The notes: generated from the letters alone by a model not told the origin. Shown: positions 15,547-24,235, numbered from the stretch's first letter. The stretch is DNA of 43,209 nucleotides from Rhizobium sp. Q54 (GCA_945903635.1 CAMDOT010000023.1:1-43209), one strand, 5' to 3'. Numbers and translations are program-made.

Positions 15547-16983
15547 TTACATACCGAGCTGGCTGATGAACTTGGTGTTGAGATAGGCTTCGAGCGCCTC
15601 GAGACCGCCTTCGGAACCGTAGCCCGAGTCCTTCATGCCACCGAACGGCACTTCCGGCAGGGCAAGCCCGTGGTGGTTGATCGACACCATGCCGCTTTCG
15701 AACGCGGCACCGACCTGGGCCATCGTCTTGGTGTTCTTGGTGTAGGCGTAGGCAGCTAGGCCCCAATCGAGGCGGTTCGCTTCCTTCATTACGCCGTCGA
15801 AGTCCTTGAACGGGGTGATCGGCGCCAGCGGGCCGAACGGCTCCTCGTTCATGATCTTGGCACTAAGCGGCACGTCGGTCATGACGGTGGGCTCATAGAA
15901 GTAGCCCTTGTTGCCCTTCCTCTGGCCGCCCGTATGGATCTTGGCGCCTTTCGAGATCGCGTCGGACACGAACGTGTCCATGGCGTGCAGGCGACGCTCG
16001 GCCACCAGCGGACCCATCTTGGTGTCGGCGTCGAGGCCATTGCCCACCTTCATGTTCTTGGCATAGGCGGTGAAGCGCTCGACGAACTCGGGATAGACCT
16101 TCTCGTGCACCAGGAAGCGCGTAGGTGCCACGCAAACCTGGCCGGCGTTCCTGAACTTGTTGGCGCCCAGCACGTTCACCGCCTGCTCGAGATCAGCATC
16201 CTCGAACACGATGGCCGGGGCATGGCCGCCCAGTTCCATGGTGACGCGCTTCATGTGCGCGCCGGCCAGGGCCGCGAGCTGCTTGCCGACCGGCGTCGAG
16301 CCCGTGAACGTCACTTTCTTGATGATCGGATGCGGGATCAGGTATGCACTGATCTCCGACGGCACGCCGTAGACGAGCTGGATCACGCCCGCCGGAACGC
16401 CGGCATCGACGAAGGCCTTGATGAGCTGCGCGCAGGAGCCGGGCGTATCTTCCGGTCCCTTGATGATAATCGAGCAGCCGGTGGCGAGCGCCGCCGATGC
16501 CTTGCGGACCACCTGGTTGATCGGGAAATTCCACGGCGTGAAGGCCGCGACCGGGCCGACCGGCTCCTTCGTGACGAGCTGGTACACGTTCTCGGCACGC
16601 GCCGGCACGATGCGGCCATAGGTGCGGCGGCCTTCCTCGGCCATCCAGTCGATGATGTCGGCAGCGAGACTGGTCTCGACCTTGGCTTCGTAGAGCGGCT
16701 TGCCCTGCTCCATGGTCATGATCGCGCAGATCTCGTCGAGGCGCTGGCGCATCAGGTCGGCGGCCTTGCGCATGATCTTGTAGCGCTCGTAGGCCGAGAC
16801 CTTCTTCCAGATCTTGAAGCCCTTGTCGGCGGCGGCGAGCGCGCGGTCGAGGTCTTCGGTCTCGGCGTGGGCGACGTGGCCGATCACTTCCTCGGTCGCC
16901 GGATTGACGATGGGAATCGTGCGGCCCTTGGCGCCCTTGGTCCAGACACCGTCGATCATCAGGGAGACATCGCTGTAAGTCAT
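15547..16983 (-). CDS. NAD(P)-dependent aldehyde dehydrogenase, succinate-semialdehyde dehydrogenase-like
   Basis: A 478-residue member of the aldehyde dehydrogenase superfamily, most like GabD/SSADH. Catalytic residues are present: Asn152 (TPWNFP), Lys175 ([10 protein letters not shown]), Glu250 (TMELGGHAP) and the nucleophile Cys284 ([11 protein letters not shown]). NAD-site motif [11 protein letters not shown] lies near 226-236. The ATG at 16983 follows a strong AAGGAGGAAAGTC; the open frame upstream to 17100 has no family similarity. It starts 19 nt after the stop of an HIUase-like gene and is the last gene of the ureide operon, so its aldehyde may come from a purine/ureide pathway; this link is inferred. 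The family also oxidises glutarate and malonate semialdehydes. Confidence 0.93.
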   Translation of the reverse strand: MTYSDVSLMIDGVWTKGAKGRTIPIVNPATEEVIGHVAHAETEDLDRALAAADKGFKIWKKVSAYERYKIMRKAADLMRQRLDEICAIMTMEQGKPLYEAKVETSLAADIIDWMAEEGRRTYGRIVPARAENVYQLVTKEPVGPVAAFTPWNFPINQVVRKASAALATGCSIIIKGPEDTPGSCAQLIKAFVDAGVPAGVIQLVYGVPSEISAYLIPHPIIKKVTFTGSTPVGKQLAALAGAHMKRVTMELGGHAPAIVFEDADLEQAVNVLGANKFRNAGQVCVAPTRFLVHEKVYPEFVERFTAYAKNMKVGNGLDADTKMGPLVAERRLHAMDTFVSDAISKGAKIHTGGQRKGNKGYFYEPTVMTDVPLSAKIMNEEPFGPLAPITPFKDFDGVMKEANRLDWGLAAYAYTKNTKTMAQVGAAFESGMVSINHHGLALPEVPFGGMKDSGYGSEGGLEALEAYLNTKFISQLGM

Positions 16984-17002
16984 GACTTTCCTCCTTGTTT
17001 CC

Positions 17003-17482
17003 TCAGCTTCCGCGATAGGTCGAAAAACTCCAGGGCGAGCAGGCCAGCGGCACATGATAGTGCCCGTTCGGCGTGTCGACGGAAAAACGCACCGGTACAT
17101 AGTCGATAAACGGCGGGTCGCCTACCGCCACGCCCTGCTTGTGAAAATAGTCGGCGACATGGAACCGCAGCTCATAGCCGCCAATCGCCAGCGGCTGGCC
17201 CGTCATCATATCGGCTCGCCCCTCGACATCGAGTGTCGCCTCCGAAAGCTTGCGCAGGGCCGCGCCCTTCACCTCGAACAGCTCGACGACCATGCCGGTC
17301 GCCAGCTTCCCGCTGACCGCATTGAACACAAGAGTGTTGATGCCGCCGTTGACGCGGGGTGCCGATTGGGCACCGCTCTCGCCAACGGACAACAACGCCC
17401 CCGCCATTGCAGCGCAAGCGACCGCGGCGCCCCAGAAGCAGCGGCCAGGCCTGGATTGGGCCATCGATCGCTGTTCAACCAT
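17003..17482 (-). CDS. Exported transthyretin-like (HIUase-family) protein, catalytic His missing
   Basis: A 159-residue protein of the 5-hydroxyisourate hydrolase/transthyretin family with a Sec-type signal peptide (hydrophobic core 17-33, likely cleavage after GAQS near 40). The C-terminal signature YRGS (156-159), the HYHVPL segment (141-146) and the Arg of the DVEGR stretch (R89) are kept. The N-terminal catalytic motif, normally THVLD, is TLVFN, so the essential His is Leu51 and the Asp is Asn. Hydrolysis of 5-hydroxyisourate is doubtful; ligand binding or a structural role is possible. The start may be 17482 (overlapping the upstream stop by 8 nt) or 17464 (Met7). Confidence 0.88.
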   Translation of the reverse strand: MVEQRSMAQSRPGRCFWGAAVACAAMAGALLSVGESGAQSAPRVNGGINTLVFNAVSGKLATGMVVELFEVKGAALRKLSEATLDVEGRADMMTGQPLAIGGYELRFHVADYFHKQGVAVGDPPFIDYVPVRFSVDTPNGHYHVPLACSPWSFSTYRGS

Positions 17483-17915
17483 GCATCGCGTAGCTCCACG
17501 GGGTGAAGATCATCGGCACGTGATAATGTCCCGCGGGGTCGTGGAGAAATATTCTGATGGGGATGATGTCCAGAAATGCCGGATTGCCAAGCGGCGTCCC
17601 GCGCTTGCGGAAATAGTCGCCGACAGCGAAGCGCAGTTCATACCGTCCAACGACCAGGGGCCGGCCGGCGATCAGGCCTGCACGACCATCGACGTTGGTC
17701 GTGGCCTGACCGACCTTGCGCGACTGCCCGTCCGAGACGTCGAAGAGATCGATCACCACGCCATCCGCGGGCTTGCCAACCGTGGCATCCAGCGCGTGCG
17801 CGGTGAGATCGCCGCTGCCCTGCGCCTTGCTCGACACCAGCGGCGCGCCGATCAACGCCGCACCGGCCATGCCCGAAATCAGGAAACCGCGGCGATGGAA
17901 TGCCGATCCCGTCAT
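17475..17915 (-). CDS. Tat-exported HIUase/transthyretin-like protein, degenerate C-terminus
   Basis: A 146-residue HIUase-family protein with a twin-arginine signal (HRRGFLISG, residues 7-15; cleavage near KAQ, 30-32). Catalytic His40 (TAHALDATVG), Arg78 (TNVDGR) and HYHVP (His130, His132) are present. The family-defining C-terminal YRGS, which contributes to the active site, is replaced by a shortened end, SYAMHG. So three of the four catalytic elements remain. It starts 9 nt after the stop of the exported fusion gene and overlaps the next HIUase-like gene by 8 nt. GAAGAG precedes the ATG. Localisation should be periplasmic. Confidence 0.9.
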   Translation of the reverse strand: MTGSAFHRRGFLISGMAGAALIGAPLVSSKAQGSGDLTAHALDATVGKPADGVVIDLFDVSDGQSRKVGQATTNVDGRAGLIAGRPLVVGRYELRFAVGDYFRKRGTPLGNPAFLDIIPIRIFLHDPAGHYHVPMIFTPWSYAMHG

Positions 17916-17924
17916 CGATTCTCT

Positions 17925-18935
17925 TCAACTTCCCTTGTAGGTCGAATAGCTCCACGGCGTGCACAGCAGCGGCACGTGGTAGTGCGTCTCCGGCTCGGCG
18001 ACCGAAAACCTCAGCGGCACGATATCGAGGAAGGGTGGATTGTTGAGACCCTGCGCCCGCGTGCGAAAGTAGTCGCCAACACCGAAGCGCAATTCGTAGC
18101 GGCCGATCGGCAGCGGGCGACCGGCGATCAGCGGCGTCGCGTTGCGTCCGTCGTCGTTGGTCTTCGTCTGGCCGATCCTGCGCGCCTGCTCGAAGGTGAA
18201 CTCGAACAGCTCGATCGACATGCCCACGGCGGGCTTGCCGCTCGTGGCGTCGAGCACATGGGTGTCGAGCAATCCATTGACCTGAGGCATACCGTCGCCG
18301 GTGACGCGCGCCGCCACGCGCAGCCGCGAGATATAAAAAATTTCCTGAATGGCGGCAGCGAACTCGGTGGCTGCATCGTTCGCCAGGCGCCGCTCCAGCG
18401 CGATCATGATCGCTTCGCGGGTGTAGCGCATCACGGCGATGACGAAGGAGAATCCGAACTTGGCCCTATAGGCGTCACTCATCAGCTTGAAGCGCGCGGC
18501 GTCGGCGTCGCTCATCGTATCGAGACCGACACTGGCCTGCTCCTGCTTCGATTCGCCCGCGATGTTGGCGGCGCGCGACGCGCCGCCGGCGGCCAGAACA
18601 CCGACACCACCGGTGAGCAGGGCGAGTTGCTTCTCGCGCGGCGCGGCCTTGAGGATCTCGAACATCGTCTCGTGCAGGCCCTTCACGGTCGCGAATGGCC
18701 GCTTGGCATAGGCCAGTTCGGCGACCCATGGCGCCCGTTCGAATGTCTCGCCGAGCACCGCGACGAAGTCCGCCAGACTCATGCGGTTGAGGTCGGCGAG
18801 CGCGATGGTGCCGGCCGGCGCCGACTGCGCAAAAAGGCCGCGCGACGGCATGATGATCAGTGGTGCGGCGATCAGCGCCGCACCCGTCGCGACCGCACGG
18901 CCGAAGCCGCGGCGGGTGACTGCCAAACGAGCCAT
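17925..18935 (-). CDS. Tat-exported OHCU decarboxylase/HIUase fusion, decarboxylase His missing
   Basis: A 336-residue two-domain protein. A twin-arginine signal (TRRGFGRAV, 7-15) is followed by an OHCU-decarboxylase domain (about 45-210) and an HIUase domain (about 220-336). In urate breakdown HIUase opens 5-hydroxyisourate and OHCU decarboxylase makes (S)-allantoin, normally in the cytosol. The HIUase residues look intact (His226, Arg264, His318, His320, C-terminal YKGS). In the decarboxylase domain Glu132 of SKQEQ is kept, but the HPDLAG motif with the catalytic His has become GVGVLA (His position Gly110). Export of such a fusion is unusual. GGGGAAG precedes the start. It is a paralog of the intact cytosolic fusion immediately upstream. 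Confidence 0.92.
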   Translation of the reverse strand: MARLAVTRRGFGRAVATGAALIAAPLIIMPSRGLFAQSAPAGTIALADLNRMSLADFVAVLGETFERAPWVAELAYAKRPFATVKGLHETMFEILKAAPREKQLALLTGGVGVLAAGGASRAANIAGESKQEQASVGLDTMSDADAARFKLMSDAYRAKFGFSFVIAVMRYTREAIMIALERRLANDAATEFAAAIQEIFYISRLRVAARVTGDGMPQVNGLLDTHVLDATSGKPAVGMSIELFEFTFEQARRIGQTKTNDDGRNATPLIAGRPLPIGRYELRFGVGDYFRTRAQGLNNPPFLDIVPLRFSVAEPETHYHVPLLCTPWSYSTYKGS

Positions 18936-18992
18936 TACCGTCTTCCCCTTCTGTTGCCGGCTACAACTATAGAGACGGCGGGCTAGGCGTGG

Positions 18993-19874
18993 CTAGCTTC
19001 CCCGATAGGTCGAGTAGCTCCACGGCGTGCAGAGTAGCGGCACGTGATAGTGCCCCTCCGGCTCGGACACGGAAAAACGCAAGGGCACGATATCGAGGAA
19101 GGGTGGATCTCCCTGCTCGATACCCCTGCTGCGGAAATGGTCACCCATGGCAAAGCGCAGTTCATAGCGCCCGATCGGCAGCGGGCGATCGCCGATCAGC
19201 GGCCGGTCGGTGCGGCCGTCGGAATTGGTGACGGCCTCAACGATGAGATGGGCGGCCTTGCCCGCAATTTCATAGAGCTCGACAGCGACACCCACCGCCG
19301 GCCGGCCGATGTGGGTGTCGAGCACATGGGTGCTGAGCCGGCCGTTCACTTGGGGCACGCCCTCCCCGATTACCTTGGCCACGACACGCAAGCGGGCGAT
19401 GTAGAAGATTTCCTGCAAAGCTGTAGCGAACTCGGTGGCGATGTCGTGGCTGAGCCGGCGCTCGAACTGGGCCAGGATCGAATCGCGCGTGTGGCGCCGC
19501 ACGCAGACGATGAAGGGAAAGCCGAATTTCGCCGTGTAGGCGTCGTTCAATCTGTGGAAGCGCGCATAGTCGGCCTCGCTCAGGGAATCGAGGCCGACGC
19601 TCGACTGTTCGCTCTTCGAATCGTCGGTGATCGCGCCGGCGCGGGCCGCCTTGCCGGCGAGATCGGGATGGCCGCGCAGGAACTCGAGCTGACGCTCGCG
19701 CGGTGCCGCGCGCACCACGCCCATCATTGCCTCGTGCAGCGACGTGACGCTGGAGAACGGACGTTTGGCCCATGCCGCCTCGGCAACCCAAGGGGCCCGT
19801 TCGAACGTGTCGCCGACGGCGCCGGAAAAGCCCGGAAGGGTCATTTGGTTGAGGTCGGCCAGCTTCTCCGTCAT
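18993..19874 (-). CDS. Bifunctional OHCU decarboxylase/HIUase, cytosolic, intact
   Basis: A 293-residue fusion of 2-oxo-4-hydroxy-4-carboxy-5-ureidoimidazoline decarboxylase (residues 1-165) and 5-hydroxyisourate hydrolase (175-293), which together turn the urate oxidase product into (S)-allantoin. All key residues are visible: His69 in HPDLAG and Glu89 in SKSEQ for the decarboxylase; His183 (THVLD), Arg221 (TNSDGR), His275/277 and YRGS for the hydrolase. There is no signal peptide. The start at 19874 lies just before the conserved LADLNQM; an ATG at 19910 with GAAGG upstream is an alternative adding 12 residues. It is the first gene of the operon that runs down to 15547. No urate oxidase or allantoinase gene is in the window. 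Confidence 0.92.
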   Translation of the reverse strand: MTEKLADLNQMTLPGFSGAVGDTFERAPWVAEAAWAKRPFSSVTSLHEAMMGVVRAAPRERQLEFLRGHPDLAGKAARAGAITDDSKSEQSSVGLDSLSEADYARFHRLNDAYTAKFGFPFIVCVRRHTRDSILAQFERRLSHDIATEFATALQEIFYIARLRVVAKVIGEGVPQVNGRLSTHVLDTHIGRPAVGVAVELYEIAGKAAHLIVEAVTNSDGRTDRPLIGDRPLPIGRYELRFAMGDHFRSRGIEQGDPPFLDIVPLRFSVSEPEGHYHVPLLCTPWSYSTYRGS

Positions 19875-20049
19875 GCCGGCCGACCTAGCACGGCCAGTTG
19901 ACGCCTGCATCACCACCCTTCATTCTCCCACGCTTCCGGTACAGACCGCTGTCGCGTGCGACGCGGATTTGGTCCGGGATAGTTGCAGCCTTCCCGACGG
20001 CGGGGACGCGCACTCTCCCCGGCACGCATCGCCATGGGGAGGACTACCA

Positions 20050-21141
20050 ATGATCAATCGTCGCGACATGTTCAAAGCCGGCATCGCGGCCGGCGCCGTT
20101 GGGCTCGCGCCACGGCTGGCGTCGGCCCAGGCCACCTTCGCGCCCGTGCCCAAGGGCTGGCGCAGCTTCGTGCTGACTGCCCAGGTCGAACCGACGGGCG
20201 GCGCCAACAGGGCGTGGATCCCGCTGCCGACTTTCGAGGCCGTCGACTGGCAACGGCCGGGCAATGTCACCTGGAAGGGGAACGCCCGCGTCGCCGAACG
20301 GGTGCGCGATCCCAAATACGGTGCCGAGATGCTGCGCGTCGAGTGGGCGAGCGACCAGCTCTCTCCGGTGATCGAGGTCACGGCCCAGGTGCAGACCCAG
20401 AACCGCTCCGTCCGCCCCGGGCAGGGAACGGCGGCACCGCTCAGCGACGCCGAGCGCACCCTGAATCTCGCCTCCACCGACCTGCTGCCGACCGATGGGC
20501 TGGTCAAGGAGACCGCCGAAGAGATCGTGCGCGGCAAGCGCGACGACGTCGCCAAGGCACGCGCGCTCTACGAATGGGTCGTGGAGAATACCTTCCGCAA
20601 CGCCAAGACGCTGGGCTGCGGCGTCGGCGACATCACGACGATGATCAAGACCGGCAACCTCAACGGCAAGTGTGCAGACCTCAACGCGCTCTTCGTTGGC
20701 CTCGCCCGTTCGGTCGGCCTGCCGGCGCGCGACGTCTACGGCATCCGGGTGGCACCATCGGAGTTCGGCTTCAAGGCGCTGGGTGCCGGCTCGGAGGTCA
20801 TCAGCAAGGCGCAGCATTGCCGCGCAGAAGTCTGGTTGAAGGGCAGCGGCTGGACGCCGGTCGATCCCGCCGACGTCCGCAAGGTCGTGCTCGAGGAACC
20901 GCCGGCCAACCTCGCCATGAGCGATCCCAAGGTCGTCGCAGCACGCAAGGCGCTGTTCGGCGCGTGGGAAGGCAACTGGGTCGCCTTCAACGTCGCACAC
21001 GACGTGAAGCTGCCGGGCTCGAAGGAGCCGGCGATCCCGTTCCTGATGTATCCGCAGGCCGAGAACAAGGCGGGCTTCCTCGACTCGCTCGATCCGGACA
21101 AGTTCAAGTACCGCATCACGGCGCGCGAACTCACAGCCTGA
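20050..21141 (+). CDS. Tat-exported transglutaminase-like cysteine protease-fold protein
   Basis: A 363-residue protein with a twin-arginine signal (NRRDMFKAG, 3-11; cleavage near ASAQA, 28) and a transglutaminase-like core domain. The catalytic triad can be seen: Cys208 (NGKCADLNALF), His256 (AQHCRAEVWL) and Asp272 (TPVDPAD). Bacterial members are usually peptidases or amidases of the envelope rather than cross-linking enzymes. The start follows GGGGAGGAC. It is divergent from the ureide operon across 175 bp. That gap holds a short dyad, GTCGCGTGCGAC at 19951-19962, and no other clear signal. Its substrate is unknown. Confidence 0.92.
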   Translation: MINRRDMFKAGIAAGAVGLAPRLASAQATFAPVPKGWRSFVLTAQVEPTGGANRAWIPLPTFEAVDWQRPGNVTWKGNARVAERVRDPKYGAEMLRVEWASDQLSPVIEVTAQVQTQNRSVRPGQGTAAPLSDAERTLNLASTDLLPTDGLVKETAEEIVRGKRDDVAKARALYEWVVENTFRNAKTLGCGVGDITTMIKTGNLNGKCADLNALFVGLARSVGLPARDVYGIRVAPSEFGFKALGAGSEVISKAQHCRAEVWLKGSGWTPVDPADVRKVVLEEPPANLAMSDPKVVAARKALFGAWEGNWVAFNVAHDVKLPGSKEPAIPFLMYPQAENKAGFLDSLDPDKFKYRITARELTA

Positions 21142-21201
21142 TCCCGCGGCCGCGGCGGGCGGGGCATTCCGCTCCGCCCCGATCCGCACTATATCCAGCG
21201 G

Positions 21202-22704
21202 ATGACAGCATCGACCGACGGGGCGTCGCTCGCAGCACCCGCCCACCTCGTGCATCGCTATTTCCTGGCGATGTCGGTGCCGTTCCTGATCGACCTCGCC
21301 TCGCTCGTCGCCTACGCCATCCTCAACGACGCACCGCAGGTCCTTCTGCCGTCGATCATCGTATCGGCGATCTTCCTGGCGGCGGGCGTGGGCGCCGGTG
21401 CCTGGTACCTGATCCTTCCGATACGAGGCTTCGTGCAGGGCCGCATCGCCTACGCCGACATCGAGCGCCGGTTGTGCAATCTGCCGCGTCACTCGGCCCT
21501 CGTGGTCGGCTTCATGTACATGCCGATGATCGGCCTCAGGCTGCTGTCGCATCGCCTCGACATCACGTTCGGCGCCACCCTGCAGAAGGCAGGTTGGCCT
21601 GACATCGTGGCGAACCTGACGGTCGGCACGGGCTTCAACGTTGTCCTCACCTTCTTCATCGTCTCGGCCTATCTCGACAGGCTCTGCGAGTTCCTGTTCA
21701 TGACGCGCCGGGTGAACATCGGCATCTTCCATGGCCGCTTTCGCCGCAAGGTGGCGCTGGCGCTGCTGTTCGTCTCCTTCTCCACCATGGTCCTGATCTC
21801 GGCCGATATCCTGAGCTACGAAGGGGATCGCCTGGTGCGCGAAGCCACCGTCGACATCATCACGTCGGCCACCGGCGCGGTGTTGATGTACTATTGGATA
21901 TCGCGGGCGCTGACGCGGCCGATCGCGCGTCTCGACGTCGGCATGCGGCAGGTCGCCGACGGCGATTTCTCCGTGCGCCTGCCGGTGACGTCGGATGACG
22001 AGGTGGGCCATGCGGCGAGCGGTTTCAACCGGATGGTCGAAGGCCTGGCGGAGCGGCAGTACCTGCGCGACACCTTCGGCAAGTACGTGAGTGAAAGCGT
22101 TGCCGCGGCGATCCTCGACGGCAACGAACATACAGGCCGCGCCGTCGACACCACGGCCGAGGCGACCTTGATGTTCACCGACATCGAGGGCTTCACCGGG
22201 CTTTCCGAGCGCATGACTCCAACCGAGGTCGCTGGCGCCCTGAATACCTACCTCGGCACTGTCGTGCCGGTGATCCAGCGCCACGGCGGCGTCGTCAACA
22301 ACTTCATTGGCGATGGCCTGTTCGTCAGCTTCAACTTGCCGCTGCCGCTCGAGGATCACGCGGGCGCCGCCCTTCGCGCGGCGCTGGAGATCCAGCAGTC
22401 TCTCGCCAACACCAGCCTCGCCCCCGGCCTCAAGGTGCGGACCCGGATCGGCCTCAACACCGGCCCCGTGATCGGCGTCACGATCGGCGCGGCAGACCGC
22501 TTGAACTACACCCTGCTGGGCGACGCTGTAAACGTCGCGGCCAGGGTCGAGCAGCTCAACAAGCAATTCCGTACCGTCATTCTCGCAACCGAGAGCACGA
22601 TCCGCGCAGCCGGTGCCGAACAGTCCTGTGAACGCCTGGGCGAGACCGACGTGCGCGGCCACCGCGGCAATGTCGTGGTCTATCGTGTCGGGCCACCAGC
22701 ATGA
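21202..22704 (+). CDS. Membrane class III adenylate/guanylate cyclase with HAMP domain
   Basis: A 500-residue signalling enzyme: an N-terminal membrane region of about six helices (25-220), a HAMP linker (about 225-285) and a C-terminal class III cyclase domain (about 318-490). Metal-binding Asp327 (FTDIEGFT) and Asp371 (FIGDGLF) are present, as are the transition-state Asn and Arg in GDAVNVAARVE. The residues that usually choose the purine are changed: the Lys of KxxGD is Asn367, and the Asp of the DYT motif is Asn (LNYTLLGD). ATP versus GTP preference therefore cannot be read off. It starts 60 bp after the transglutaminase and is followed by a paralog. Confidence 0.93.
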   Translation: MTASTDGASLAAPAHLVHRYFLAMSVPFLIDLASLVAYAILNDAPQVLLPSIIVSAIFLAAGVGAGAWYLILPIRGFVQGRIAYADIERRLCNLPRHSALVVGFMYMPMIGLRLLSHRLDITFGATLQKAGWPDIVANLTVGTGFNVVLTFFIVSAYLDRLCEFLFMTRRVNIGIFHGRFRRKVALALLFVSFSTMVLISADILSYEGDRLVREATVDIITSATGAVLMYYWISRALTRPIARLDVGMRQVADGDFSVRLPVTSDDEVGHAASGFNRMVEGLAERQYLRDTFGKYVSESVAAAILDGNEHTGRAVDTTAEATLMFTDIEGFTGLSERMTPTEVAGALNTYLGTVVPVIQRHGGVVNNFIGDGLFVSFNLPLPLEDHAGAALRAALEIQQSLANTSLAPGLKVRTRIGLNTGPVIGVTIGAADRLNYTLLGDAVNVAARVEQLNKQFRTVILATESTIRAAGAEQSCERLGETDVRGHRGNVVVYRVGPPA

Positions 22705-22717
22705 GCTGGTCAACATC

Positions 22718-24235
22718 ATGAACGCATCGACGACGGCCACACCCGGCGAGATTGCCGCAATCCGCCGGCACTATCTCTGGATGGCGACGTCGGTCGTCGC
22801 CATCGATATGGCCGTCACTCTGATCTTTCTCGGCCTGAACGGCGCCTGGAGCATCGCCCCGCGCTCGCTGGGCGCAGGCCTCGTGCTCTTGCTGGCCATC
22901 AACTATTTTCTGTCGCACCGGCTGTTCCAGCCGATCCAGCGCTATCTCGAAGGTGCCGTGAGCTTCGAGGATACGCAACGTCGCCTGACCCAGCTGCCAC
23001 TGCTGACAGCGCAGAACGTAGGGATCCTGGTGCTGATCCTGACCGTGTTCCGCCTCGCGACGAGCTATTTCTGGTCGGATCCAGCGATCACCGGCGCTCC
23101 GCGACCGACCATCGCGCAGGGCATCACGCTCTGCATCGTCTTCCCAGTCTTCTATTTCACCTACACCTACTTCGTCATCAGCGACTACCTGGCCAAACTC
23201 TGCACCTTCATCTTCCAGCACCACGGCCGCAACCTCGAGCTGTTCTTCGGCAGTTACAGGACCAAGCTGATCGTCGCACTGACGGTCATCTCTGTCGCGC
23301 CGCTGGCGGCGATCATCGTCGACCTGTTCTCCTATGAGGGTGATCGGCTTCGCTTGGAGATCACCAACGTCGTCGGGGTGGCCATCATGGGCATGGCGAT
23401 TACCTCCTTCTTCATCACCCGCTCGCTCCTGCGGCCGATCCGCATCCTGTCGCGTGCCATGGGCAAGGTCGCCCAGGGCGACCTGAGCGAACGCGTGCCG
23501 GTTACGTCGAACGACGAGGTCGGCGAACTCACCGGCCAGTTCAACAACATGATCGAGGGCCTGCGCGAACGCGAGCGCATCCGCGAGACCTTCGGCCGCT
23601 ACGTCGACGAGAGCGTCGCCTCGACCATCCTGCACCGCGAGGGCCAGGGCGTGCTGGCGGGTGAAATGCGCGAGGCGACGATCCTGTTTACCGACATCGC
23701 GGGCTTCACCACCATCGCCGAATATCTCTCGCCCGACCGCCTAGTCGAGACACTCAACGAATATCTCGAGACGGTGCTGGAGCCGATCCGGGCGCATGGC
23801 GGCGTGGTCAACACCTTCATCGGCGACGGCCTGTTCGCGAGCTTCAACATGCCGCTCGCCTGTCCCGATCACGCGACCGCCGCGGTGCGGGCGGCCATCG
23901 ACATCCAGCGCGCCGTCGGCAGCCACACCTTCGGCCCCGACGGCATGGCGCTCGCAACCCGCATCGGCATCAGCACCGGCTACGTGATCGGCGGCTCGGT
24001 CGGCGCCGGCCAGCGCATGAGCTTCACGCTGCTGGGCGACACGGTGAACCTCGCGTCGCGGCTCGAAGAGTTGAACAAGCAGCACGGCACGCGCATTCTC
24101 GTGTCGGAAAGCACCTGCACGGCCTGCACGGACGAGTTCGCGTTCGCAGCTTTGGGCAGTGTCGCCGTACGTGGCCGCAGCGATGCGGTCGCCATCTTCA
24201 GCATCGATCCCAACAGCCAGGGAAAGCCTTCATGA
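22718..24235 (+). CDS. Membrane class III adenylate/guanylate cyclase with HAMP domain, paralog
   Basis: A 505-residue tandem paralog of the preceding cyclase with the same plan: about six membrane helices, HAMP (LLRPIRILSRAMGKVAQGDL onward), then the cyclase domain. Metal ligands Asp326 (FTDIAGFT) and Asp370 (FIGDGLF) and the Asn/Arg pair (GDTVNLASRLE) are intact. Its purine-recognition positions differ again: Thr366 in place of Lys, and Ser in place of Asp (RMSFTLLGD). The start at 22718 (MNASTTATPGE) is chosen because it lies 13 nt after the upstream stop; an earlier ATG at 22670 is possible. The stop overlaps the acyl-CoA dehydrogenase-like gene by ATGA, so the cyclase and that enzyme are coupled. 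Confidence 0.92.
   Translation: MNASTTATPGEIAAIRRHYLWMATSVVAIDMAVTLIFLGLNGAWSIAPRSLGAGLVLLLAINYFLSHRLFQPIQRYLEGAVSFEDTQRRLTQLPLLTAQNVGILVLILTVFRLATSYFWSDPAITGAPRPTIAQGITLCIVFPVFYFTYTYFVISDYLAKLCTFIFQHHGRNLELFFGSYRTKLIVALTVISVAPLAAIIVDLFSYEGDRLRLEITNVVGVAIMGMAITSFFITRSLLRPIRILSRAMGKVAQGDLSERVPVTSNDEVGELTGQFNNMIEGLRERERIRETFGRYVDESVASTILHREGQGVLAGEMREATILFTDIAGFTTIAEYLSPDRLVETLNEYLETVLEPIRAHGGVVNTFIGDGLFASFNMPLACPDHATAAVRAAIDIQRAVGSHTFGPDGMALATRIGISTGYVIGGSVGAGQRMSFTLLGDTVNLASRLEELNKQHGTRILVSESTCTACTDEFAFAALGSVAVRGRSDAVAIFSIDPNSQGKPS

Noticed and set aside
21142..21201. GC-rich stretch after the transglutaminase as a terminator
   Set aside because: Only a 5-bp stem (GGGGC/GCCCC) with a long loop and no U-tract can be drawn, too weak to call.
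22701..22704. ATGA at the end of the first cyclase as the start of the second
   Set aside because: That ATG is out of frame with the second cyclase; the frame fits ATG at 22718 (or 22670).
20044..22740. An 898-codon minus-strand open frame opposite the transglutaminase and first cyclase
   Set aside because: The plus-strand genes have full catalytic motifs and signal peptides; the antisense product has none.
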